A stretch of 5,553 bases of DNA. Source: Planctomycetaceae bacterium (GTDB taxonomy: Bacteria > Planctomycetota > Planctomycetia > Pirellulales > Thermoguttaceae). Below, in pieces: positions 1-5,553 of this stretch (the first letter of the stretch is position 1; each line of letters begins with the position of its first letter). Made by a program: the position numbers and the translations under genes. The DNA is taken from contig WRCR01000291.1 in assembly GCA_009783865.1 (NCBI GenBank), positions 1-5,553 of the forward strand. Direction: 5' to 3'. The notes beneath the pieces were generated by a model, which did no database searches, was not told the origin of the DNA, and saw nothing but the letters and a program-made list of their open reading frames with translations.

Positions 1-1189
1 AAGCAAGTGATTCCGCCGTCAATTTGACACTTTTCATTGCAGGCAGGTCTTTCCAGTGCCGCATTTTCGGCAGCGTCGGAATATGCGGGTCGTTATATGA
101 GACCTTCGCACCTTTTGCAATGAGACGCGCCATTAACTCGAAAGACGGACTTTCACGCGGGTCGTCAACATCCTTCTTATAAGCAGCACCGAGTACTAGT
201 ACCTTGCTTCCGTTGAGCGGCTTCTTTACATCATTTAGTGCGTCTTCCACCCGGCGCACAACATACAGCGGCATTGAAGTATTGATTTCACCGGCAAGTT
301 CGATAAACCGTGTTGTCATTCCCGCTTTGCGCGCCGCCCAACTTAAATAGAACGGGTCAATCGGAATGCAATGTCCTCCCAGACCGGGACCAGGATAAAA
401 CGCCTGAAAACCAAAGGGCTTCGTCTTTGCGGCATCAATTACTTCCCAAACGTCAATTCCCATTCTGTCGAAAATTACTTTCAATTCGTTCACCATTGCG
501 ATATTGACACAGCGGTAAGTGTTCTCGACTATCTTCGCCGCTTCGGCAATTTCGCAGGACGAAACTGTAATAACTTGAGCGATTGCTTTGGAATACAATG
601 CTGCTGCGACCTTGCCGCTGTAATTGTCCAGACCGCCGACAAGTTTCGGAATACGTTCCGCCGAAAAATCAGGATTCCCGGGGTCTTCACGTTCAGGACT
701 GAAAGCAAGAAGAAAGTCCTTGCCCGCCTTGAGACCGCTGATTTTTTCGAGAATCGGCAACATTACATCGCGGGTTGTGCCGGGGTAAGTCGTGCTTTCA
801 AGAACTATAAGTTGCCCCTTGCGGAGTTTCTTTGCGATGGCTTCCGTAGAGGCCTCAACGTAAAACAAATCGGGGTCGCGGCTTTTAGACAGCGGCGTAG
901 GAACGCAAATCAAAATTGCGTCTGGTTCATCCAGCCGGTCAAAATCATCGGTCGTTTCAAAAGAGCCGCTGCTGATACATTCTTTAATCCATTCGGACGG
1001 AATATGTTCAATATAACTTTTTCCCGCCTTGAGTTTTTCAATTTTTGACACGTCGACATCAAAACCGATGGTTTTGAAACCGCCTTTGATGTAGGCACGG
1101 ATTAGCGGAAGACCGACATAACCGAGACCAATGACTCCGATTTTTGCGGTTTGAGCCGCAATCTTTTTTTCGAGTTCTGTAAATGACAT
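1..1189 (-). CDS. wbpA: Nucleotide-sugar dehydrogenase, probably UDP-N-acetylglucosamine 6-dehydrogenase (WbpA type); 3' end outside window
   Basis: This cytoplasmic NAD-dependent enzyme oxidises C6 of a UDP-hexose to a UDP-uronic acid, a precursor for O-antigen, capsule or other surface polysaccharide. The visible 396 residues show all three family domains. The N-terminal Rossmann fold carries GVIGLGYVGLP (18-28). The segment ESTTYPGTT (131-139) and FSPEREDPGN (163-172) is characteristic of the WbpA/TviB branch. The central domain has the catalytic Lys219 and Asn223 in KIVENTYR, and catalytic Cys274 in GGHCIPIDPFYL. The UDP-binding domain has VLGAAYKKDVDDPRESP (332-348). Usual length is about 430 residues, so roughly 40 C-terminal residues lie beyond the left edge. 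The frame is intact to base 1. The ATG at 1189 leaves a normal short leader before the NAD motif, but no Shine-Dalgarno sequence is visible. It follows the GH10-like gene by 30 bases, probably in the same operon. The dehydrogenase class is secure; the exact sugar (GlcNAc versus GalNAc or Glc) is inferred from motif style. Confidence 0.93.
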   Translation of the reverse strand, partial: MSFTELEKKIAAQTAKIGVIGLGYVGLPLIRAYIKGGFKTIGFDVDVSKIEKLKAGKSYIEHIPSEWIKECISSGSFETTDDFDRLDEPDAILICVPTPLSKSRDPDLFYVEASTEAIAKKLRKGQLIVLESTTYPGTTRDVMLPILEKISGLKAGKDFLLAFSPEREDPGNPDFSAERIPKLVGGLDNYSGKVAAALYSKAIAQVITVSSCEIAEAAKIVENTYRCVNIAMVNELKVIFDRMGIDVWEVIDAAKTKPFGFQAFYPGPGLGGHCIPIDPFYLSWAARKAGMTTRFIELAGEINTSMPLYVVRRVEDALNDVKKPLNGSKVLVLGAAYKKDVDDPRESPSFELMARLIAKGAKVSYNDPHIPTLPKMRHWKDLPAMKSVKLTAESLA

Positions 1190-1219
1190 CGTCGTAATAA
1201 AAATGTTATTAGTTAAAGG

Positions 1220-2680
1220 TTATTTCAGTAATGTGTTATTAACTTCCGCAAACTGGTGAAATGCCGGTTTCAATGCCCGCGAAGAATAAATGAGACCGGA
1301 ACGGTTAATTCCTTCCGCGTCATCTTGCAGTACCGACCAAAATATCCCGCGGACTGAACGTTTTCCCATCAGCAGTGTTAGAAGCATCTCCGTCCAATGC
1401 CGCTGTAACTCATCTGTCCATTGAAATCCCGCTTGAGAAGCATCGGAACCGCCGCCCGGCACAGAAATCGTTACATACACTCTTTTGCCGAGAAAACTCC
1501 ACTGGTCAAGCATACTGTTGATAGACATCGGGTCTCTCGGAAAAGTCGAATTGCTGTCCAGCCCGAAGTTCAATTCCAGCAAGAAACCGTCAATTTCCTG
1601 ACAGGAGACCAGTGCTTCCGCAATCTGTACCTGTTCATATTCAGGTGCATTCTGTAAAGAGTATTCACCCCAAAGGCGGTCTAAACCTATGAGCAGCGGT
1701 TTTTGCAATCCTCTGCTCCGCAACTGCTGCGACAGCATACGGACTAACACAGCAACGCGAACAATCGGAATTTCTTTGATACTATATGAATTAAATCGGT
1801 TCGCAAGAATCCAGTAGTCCGCTTGTCTCCCAAAGCGTTCAACTAGGGCATTGACAAATCGGGTAGCGTGCGTTTCCAAAAAGCCGTCTTCTTTGAGACC
1901 GCTTATGAGCCAAGACGGAAATGCCGCCAAATCAAACGTGAGCATTGGTCCCAATGCTATTTCAAAATCGAAACGCGAGATATTCGCAATCCTTTTTTCC
2001 AGCAGTTCCCATTGATAATTTCCCTGTTCCGGCTCAAGTTCGTTCCAAGACGGCATCGGCATGGCTGTATGAAAAGCATCAGAAAAAGACGGAGAATACA
2101 GTCCTAATTCATACGGAGTGCTGCAATGTATATCTTTTATTCCAGCACCGAAGAAAACCAACATTTTTTCTTCAACCCGTGTCCGCCAAGCAATCGCCTG
2201 TTCTGTGTGCTGGTTTGATATCTCTATTTCAAGTTCATTAATTGTTTCAATCGTCTCCAGAAATATTTGTTCAAGTTCCGGTGTGTTTTGGTCTAGAACA
2301 ACCGCTTTAGAATACATTCTTGATGTTGCTAACAACTTCCTTCGGATTTCATCGGGAACAGTGAATCCTGTAATTTCCCATTCAAACAGACGTTTCTGCA
2401 AGCGTCCCAGCGAACCGCGCGCCAATTCACGGAGAAGTCCAAAGGATTCTTGATTGCACGAAAGAGAGTCCGTTGCGATAACCGTTACTCCAAGTTGACG
2501 GTGCGGAAAAGGAACATGCAAGGTACAACTGGCTCGATAAAAAGTGCGGGCGGTTAATATATCATTTTCAATAGTTATATCAGTCGGACGCGGAGAACGT
2601 CCCCAAACCGCAAGAAACGCTTTTTTCAGCAGCGTTTCCGGTATCAGACCGGGAGTTATACGAAATCGAAAATCGGTCAT
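1220..2680 (-). CDS. GH10-like (xylanase-fold) protein lacking the usual catalytic glutamates
   Basis: The 486-residue product has no signal peptide or membrane segment, so it is probably cytoplasmic. Residues 1-75 look like a beta-rich N-terminal domain (LHVPFPHRQLGV at 54-65), followed by a helical stretch at about 76-165. Residues about 170-480 follow the motif order of glycoside hydrolase family 10: NELEPEQGNYQW (213-224), a strand ending in FPSWL (254-258), YWILANRFN (289-297), IDGFLLELNFG (363-373), RVYVTISVPGG (400-410) and GIFWSVLQDD (445-454). In active GH10 enzymes the third motif reads WDVVNE and the fifth ITELD. Here the acid/base Glu is Arg295 and the nucleophile Glu is Ile405, and the usual GHxLxWH site reads GPMLTFD. 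Hydrolysis by the normal mechanism is therefore unlikely; a binding or structural role is inferred. The start at 2680 is chosen because AGGAG lies 10 bases upstream and prs ends 23 bases upstream. A longer start at 2740 would overlap prs by 37 bases. Family assignment rests on motif order only. Confidence 0.75.
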   Translation of the reverse strand: MTDFRFRITPGLIPETLLKKAFLAVWGRSPRPTDITIENDILTARTFYRASCTLHVPFPHRQLGVTVIATDSLSCNQESFGLLRELARGSLGRLQKRLFEWEITGFTVPDEIRRKLLATSRMYSKAVVLDQNTPELEQIFLETIETINELEIEISNQHTEQAIAWRTRVEEKMLVFFGAGIKDIHCSTPYELGLYSPSFSDAFHTAMPMPSWNELEPEQGNYQWELLEKRIANISRFDFEIALGPMLTFDLAAFPSWLISGLKEDGFLETHATRFVNALVERFGRQADYWILANRFNSYSIKEIPIVRVAVLVRMLSQQLRSRGLQKPLLIGLDRLWGEYSLQNAPEYEQVQIAEALVSCQEIDGFLLELNFGLDSNSTFPRDPMSINSMLDQWSFLGKRVYVTISVPGGGSDASQAGFQWTDELQRHWTEMLLTLLMGKRSVRGIFWSVLQDDAEGINRSGLIYSSRALKPAFHQFAEVNNTLLK

Positions 2681-2690
2681 TGTGGGAAAA

Positions 2691-2695
2691 CTCCT
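2691..2695 (-). promoter_or_regulatory. Ribosome binding site (AGGAG) of the GH10-like gene
   Basis: On the minus strand AGGAG sits 10 bases before the ATG at 2680, inside the short gap after the prs stop codon. It decides the start in favour of 2680 over the in-frame ATG at 2740. It is the only clear Shine-Dalgarno sequence before any of the four genes here, which fits translation of a downstream operon gene. Confidence 0.7.
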
Positions 2696-2703
2696 GTCAA
2701 TTA

Positions 2704-3663
2704 TTATCCGCCCCAGGACTGCATATTTTTGAAAAGACAACTAACGGATTCATGGCAATGGATGCGCCGAATTGCTTCACCGAATATCGGCGCAACGCTC
2801 AATATTTTCAGGTTCGGCAGAATCTCTTCCGGCAGCGGAATCGTATCGGTTAATATAACGCATTCTACCGGAGCATTGCGGATATTTTCGACAGCATTTC
2901 CGCAAAGAACGCCGTGAGTCGCACCGATGTACACTTTTTCGGCACCGTGTTTTTTTACGAGATGTGCCGCACCGCAGATTGACCCCGCTGTGCTTATCAT
3001 GTCGTCAAGCAAAATGGCAATTTTTCCGTCAAAGGGTCCGCCGATGAGGTTCGCCTGCTCAACCTTATTTCCGGTTCTGCGTTTGTCAATAATCGCCAGA
3101 GTTCCGCCCAATGATTTGACGTGTCCCGCCGCACGCTTGATGCTTCCCTCGTCTGGTGAAACAACAATAATTTGTTCCGGCGGATGCCCCAAAGAGCGGA
3201 TAAAATTTTCCAACACAGGCGATGCTGTCAGATGGTCAACCGGTATGTCAAAGAACCCCTGAATTTGAGCGGCATGCAAATCCATCGCCAAAATGCGGTT
3301 AGCACCGGCGCGGGTTAACAAGTCGGCAACCAGTTTCGCCGTTATCGGAACACGTCCTTCATCTTTGCGGTCTTGACGCGCATAACCGTAGTAGGGAATT
3401 ACTGCCGTAATACGGTCGGCACTTGCCCGTTTGAAACTTTCAATCATAATCAAAAGTTCCATTAGGTTTTCATTGACGGGCGGACAAGTCGGCTGAATGA
3501 TAAAAACATCTTGACCGCGTACATCTTGTTCGATTTTACACTGCGTCTCACCGTCAGGAAAATTACCGACGGCAATCAGCCCCTGCGGAATATTGAGGTA
3601 GTTGCAAATCCGTTTTACCAGACCGGTATTTGCTCTGCCGGAAAATATCTTTAAGTCGTTCAT
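2704..3663 (-). CDS. prs: Ribose-phosphate pyrophosphokinase (PRPP synthetase)
   Basis: The enzyme transfers pyrophosphate from ATP to ribose 5-phosphate, giving PRPP for purine, pyrimidine, NAD, histidine and tryptophan synthesis in the cytoplasm. Its 319 residues match the usual length of class I enzymes (about 310-320). Visible motifs are FPDGET (35-40), the ATP-contacting RQDRKD (96-101), MDLHAAQIQGFF (127-138) with His130, SPDEG (169-173), KRR (194-196) in the flexible-loop region, the PRPP loop LLDDMISTAGSI (218-229) with Asp220 and Asp221, and LTDTIPLP (271-278). The loop differs slightly from the common DDMIDTGGT form but keeps the acidic pair. The C-terminus has the family's ESVSCLF followed by an eight-residue tail. 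The ATG at 3663 starts directly at the conserved N-terminal strand; no Shine-Dalgarno sequence is seen. The gene heads the minus-strand operon, is divergent from serS and is preceded by a TATAAT box. Confidence 0.97.
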   Translation of the reverse strand: MNDLKIFSGRANTGLVKRICNYLNIPQGLIAVGNFPDGETQCKIEQDVRGQDVFIIQPTCPPVNENLMELLIMIESFKRASADRITAVIPYYGYARQDRKDEGRVPITAKLVADLLTRAGANRILAMDLHAAQIQGFFDIPVDHLTASPVLENFIRSLGHPPEQIIVVSPDEGSIKRAAGHVKSLGGTLAIIDKRRTGNKVEQANLIGGPFDGKIAILLDDMISTAGSICGAAHLVKKHGAEKVYIGATHGVLCGNAVENIRNAPVECVILTDTIPLPEEILPNLKILSVAPIFGEAIRRIHCHESVSCLFKNMQSWGG

Positions 3664-3697
3664 CGCAATAAAGATGAAAATTCAGTTAGTAAATTGT

Positions 3698-3712
3698 ACG
3701 GAACACATCCGT
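3698..3712. repeat. Small inverted repeat in the prs leader
   Basis: ACGGA and TCCGT form a perfect 5-bp inverted repeat around the 5-base spacer ACACA. A further AACGGA at 3726-3731 pairs equally well with the TCCGTT at 3708-3713 across the likely transcription start. In prs mRNA the first pair could form a short hairpin near the 5' end; as DNA the set could be an operator. Both readings are speculative, because such short arms can occur by chance. Confidence 0.3.
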
Positions 3713-3720
3713 TGGATACC

Positions 3721-3726
3721 ATTATA
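3721..3726 (-). promoter_or_regulatory. Putative -10 box (TATAAT) for prs and its operon
   Basis: A perfect TATAAT reads on the minus strand 57 bases upstream of the prs ATG, implying a start near 3714 and a leader of about 50 bases. No convincing -35 hexamer is found 16-19 bases upstream; a TTGACG at 3758-3753 is 26 bases away, which is too far. An alternative weaker box, TACAAT, reads at 3698-3693. The box may depend on an activator, or it may not be the real promoter. Confidence 0.45.
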
Positions 3727-3793
3727 ACGGAACGGGAGGAAAAAAATAGTCCCGTCAATCCGTCAGCACGTTTTCTAAATCGGTTTTTACCTC

Positions 3794-3822
3794 TTGCCAA
3801 GTTTCGGAAGACGAGGTATCAT
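3794..3822 (+). promoter_or_regulatory. Sigma70-like promoter for serS
   Basis: TTGCCA (3794-3799) and TATCAT (3817-3822) each match the consensus at five of six positions and are separated by exactly 17 bases. Transcription would start near 3829-3831, giving a 5' leader of about 48 bases before the serS ATG. This placement also argues against an in-frame TTG start at 3794, which would overlap the -35 hexamer. Confidence 0.6.
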
Positions 3823-3877
3823 AGTACCGTCATCGTGTTTTCCCTTTTGCGTTCACACATTATTTTTTCACATTTTT

Positions 3878-5158
3878 ATGCTTGACAGGAAGTTTATTCT
3901 CGAAAATGCCGATGCCGTTATACTCAACTGCGTCAATCGCGGTTTGAAGGCGGATGTTCCCCGATTCGTCGAATTAGAAACGCAGCGGCGGACTTTACAG
4001 CAGGAACTCGAAAAAAATCAGACCGCCGCCAACGCGGTTGCAAAGTCCGTCGGCAAAGCCGCTTCGCCGGAAGAACGGGAAGTAAAAAAAGAGGAAGGTC
4101 GGCTTCTGCGTGAAAAAAATGCTGCTATTAATGCACAGTTAGAGCAAATCGAAATCGAACTAGACCGAATTCAGCGTTTGATTCCGAACATGGCGCATCC
4201 TGATTGCCCAATCGGTGCCGACGACCAGTCGAATTGCCGACGAACATTGGGCAAAACGCCGATTCCGCAGTTTGATTTCAAGCCGCTTGACCACGTCACC
4301 ATCGGCGAAAAGTTGGACTTAATTGATTTTGAAGCAGGCGCAAGAGTTGCCGGCGCGGGATTTTATTTTTTGAAAAACGAGGCAGTATTACTCGAGTTGG
4401 CACTGCAAAGATATGCCGTTGAAATACTTATGGAAGCGGGTTTTACCTTGACTTCGACTCCGGATTTAGCCCGCAACGAAATTTTGCAGGGAACGGGTTT
4501 CATTCCACGCGGACAGGAAACGCAGATTTACAGTATCGACAACAGCGATTTAAGTTTGGTTGCAACGGCGGAAATTACGCTGGGCGGAATGTTGGCGGGA
4601 CAAACGGTTGAAGCGGAAATTCTGCCGCTGCGGATTTGCGGCATTTCGCATTGTTTCCGAACAGAGGCAGGCGCAGCGGGGCGTGCTTCCCGCGGCTTGT
4701 ATCGGGTTCATCAGTTCACGAAAATTGAAATGTTTGCGTTCACTTTGCCGGAACAGAGCGAAGCAATGCATCAGGAACTGCTCGATTTGGAGTGTAAGAT
4801 TTTCGATGGACTTGGGATACCGTATCAGGTAGTTGACACAGCAACGGGCGATTTGGGCGGACCCGCTTATCGGAAGTTTGATTTGGAAGCGTGGATGCCG
4901 GGACGCGGAGAATACGGTGAAATTACGAGTACGTCGAATTGTACGGATTATCAGGCGCGGCGGCTGAACGCCAGATTCAAAGTGAAGGGGGAAAAAGGGA
5001 CGAAATTCCTGCATACGCTCAACGGAACGGCAGTTGCGATAAGCCGCGCGCTGGTTGCGATAATGGAGTTGTATCAGTACAAAGACGGCGATAAATATGG
5101 TATTGTCGTGCCGGAAGCGTTGCGTCCCTTTGTCGGCAAAAAAGTTATAGAACGGTAA
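3878..5158 (+). CDS. serS: Seryl-tRNA synthetase
   Basis: This cytoplasmic class II synthetase activates serine with ATP and charges tRNA-Ser (and tRNA-Sec where present). The 426-residue product matches the usual 420-430. The N-terminal tRNA-binding arm is a long antiparallel coiled coil (about residues 28-105), rich in Glu, Lys, Gln and Leu and ending in RLIPNMAHP. The catalytic core shows the serine-binding TAE (Thr230, Glu232), motif 2 with FRTEAG (Arg261, Glu263) followed by GLYRVHQFTKIEMF, and motif 3 with LNGTAVAISRALVAI (Asn382, Arg390). These lie seven residues before their E. coli counterparts as I recall them. Motif 3 has NGT where many bacteria have NGS, a conservative change. The start MLDRKFILEN is typical of the family; a longer reading from TTG at 3794 adds 28 residues that look non-native and overlap the promoter. 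No Shine-Dalgarno sequence is visible. The gene is divergent from prs, monocistronic, and followed at once by a terminator. Confidence 0.97.
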   Translation: MLDRKFILENADAVILNCVNRGLKADVPRFVELETQRRTLQQELEKNQTAANAVAKSVGKAASPEEREVKKEEGRLLREKNAAINAQLEQIEIELDRIQRLIPNMAHPDCPIGADDQSNCRRTLGKTPIPQFDFKPLDHVTIGEKLDLIDFEAGARVAGAGFYFLKNEAVLLELALQRYAVEILMEAGFTLTSTPDLARNEILQGTGFIPRGQETQIYSIDNSDLSLVATAEITLGGMLAGQTVEAEILPLRICGISHCFRTEAGAAGRASRGLYRVHQFTKIEMFAFTLPEQSEAMHQELLDLECKIFDGLGIPYQVVDTATGDLGGPAYRKFDLEAWMPGRGEYGEITSTSNCTDYQARRLNARFKVKGEKGTKFLHTLNGTAVAISRALVAIMELYQYKDGDKYGIVVPEALRPFVGKKVIER

Positions 5159-5176
5159 GAGAGTGAGAGCGAGAGA

Positions 5177-5202
5177 GCCGCCGACTGCGTCGGCGGTCTT
5201 TT
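5177..5202 (+). terminator. Intrinsic terminator of serS
   Basis: CCGCCGAC (5178-5185) pairs perfectly with GTCGGCGG (5189-5196) around a three-base TGC loop. A G-T wobble extends the stem by one pair, and TCTTTT follows, with more T residues at 5205-5207. It begins 18 bases after the serS stop, behind a GA-rich stretch. On the opposite strand the stem is followed by CT-rich sequence, not a T run, so it is mainly a plus-strand terminator. Confidence 0.9.
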
Positions 5203-5206
5203 CGTT

Positions 5207-5553
5207 TCACTTTATCTGATTCAGCGTCGTCTCTCCCGCCAGCCCCGACACGCTGGAATTATCGTAGCCCGTTGCCTCCGCAATCCGGCGTTTCCAAAGC
5301 CGTGCAGTCGGAAAAGTCCACCTCACCGTAAAGTCCAGCACAATTTGCGTCAACGCCGATGAGTTGTTTATTCTCATCGTCGTCTGACCACCTTGCGAAA
5401 TCTTCATGAAAACCGTTGTTGGATATAGCGGTTTGGACTCTGTTCCAATCGTGGGCATCATATCCGTCAGATGCTTCATAAATAGCCTCAAACGGTGTTG
5501 CTAAACTCTATTACTTCGGTAATAACGGTTTAGGAACAAACTGCGCAAGGTTA
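5207..5553 (-). pseudogene. Frameshifted remnant of a BspA-type leucine-rich-repeat protein, partial at right edge
   Basis: No single frame holds a complete protein, but adjoining frames join into a recognisable one. The 82 codons open at 5507-5262 encode a lead-in module (HDWNRVQTAISNNG, then FARWSDDDENKQLIGVDAN), followed by VDFSDCTALETPDCGGNGL, and stop at TAA 5261-5259. The final part resembles the BspA-type repeat LDVSGCTALTxLDCSGNxL. A one-base shift at the stop lets the next frame continue with SSVSGLAGETTLN to the TGA at 5209-5207. That stretch aligns with the next repeat at the expected 21-residue spacing. Upstream, TAA and TAG (5513-5508) interrupt the frame; a neighbouring frame there reads EVIEF between QFVPKPLLP and ATPFEAIYEAS, suggesting two more offsetting shifts. 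Intact relatives are usually large surface or secreted proteins. This copy has no start in view and only two or three repeats before serS's terminator. Family assignment comes from the repeat pattern alone; assembly error is an alternative. Confidence 0.6.

Noticed and set aside
371..1048. A 225-codon open frame on the plus strand
   Set aside because: It is antisense to the dehydrogenase, whose NAD, catalytic Cys and UDP-domain motifs lie in the minus-strand frame. The translation shows no family resemblance.
1204..1241. Direct repeat TGTTATTA at 1204-1211 and 1234-1241
   Set aside because: It is short and AT-rich, and one copy lies within the coding end of the GH10-like gene. Chance is a sufficient explanation.
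3852..3872. TTCACA repeated at 3852-3857 and 3867-3872 in the serS leader
   Set aside because: Two six-base copies in AT-rich leader sequence give no support for an operator without comparative data.
3794..3877. N-terminal extension of serS from the TTG at 3794
   Set aside because: It overlaps the likely -35 hexamer and lies upstream of the predicted transcription start. The ATG at 3878 gives the standard SerRS N-terminus.
4550..5014. A 154-codon open frame on the minus strand
   Set aside because: It is antisense to the conserved catalytic core of serS, and its translation has no recognisable motif.
5159..5176. GA-rich stretch between the serS stop and its terminator
   Set aside because: It is low-complexity sequence with no start codon, hairpin or repeat unit of clear meaning.
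5207..5491. A 94-codon minus-strand frame as a genuine small gene
   Set aside because: It starts at TTG, and only its last 17 or so codons match the repeat pattern. The rest of the recognisable protein lies in the neighbouring frame, so the region is better read as a frameshifted remnant.

Overview
The window carries four recognisable genes and one decayed gene fragment. A minus-strand block (about 1-3663) reads, in transcription order, prs (PRPP synthetase), a GH10-like TIM-barrel protein without the usual catalytic glutamates, and a nucleotide-sugar dehydrogenase of the WbpA type that runs off the left edge. The three lie 23 and 30 bases apart with no terminator between them, so they look like one operon. 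Divergent from it, on the plus strand, is serS (seryl-tRNA synthetase), with its own sigma70-like promoter and a strong intrinsic terminator. Beyond the terminator, on the minus strand and running off the right edge, is a frameshifted remnant of a BspA-type leucine-rich-repeat protein.

The organism is probably a member of the Planctomycetota of moderate GC, perhaps a gut or otherwise host-associated lineage. This rests on remembered sequence character and not on a search. The PRPP synthetase has the DDMISTAGSI form of the PRPP loop. The SerRS has the TAEITLGG / FRTEAGAAG / GLYRVHQF style shared with organellar enzymes. The GH10-like protein resembles a family I associate with planctomycetes that is usually labelled 'endo-1,4-beta-xylanase'. 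Leucine-rich-repeat surface proteins of the kind decayed here are also frequent in such genomes. Three of the four genes have no visible Shine-Dalgarno sequence.

Prs makes PRPP for nucleotide synthesis, including the uridine nucleotides that carry sugars. The dehydrogenase oxidises a UDP-sugar to a UDP-uronic acid for surface polysaccharide. The GH10-like protein between them may bind carbohydrate without cleaving it, but its job is unknown. SerS is a housekeeping gene. I found no tRNA, rRNA, CRISPR array, insertion sequence or defence system. The most unusual items are the apparently catalytically dead GH10-like protein in this operon and the frameshifted repeat-protein remnant after serS.
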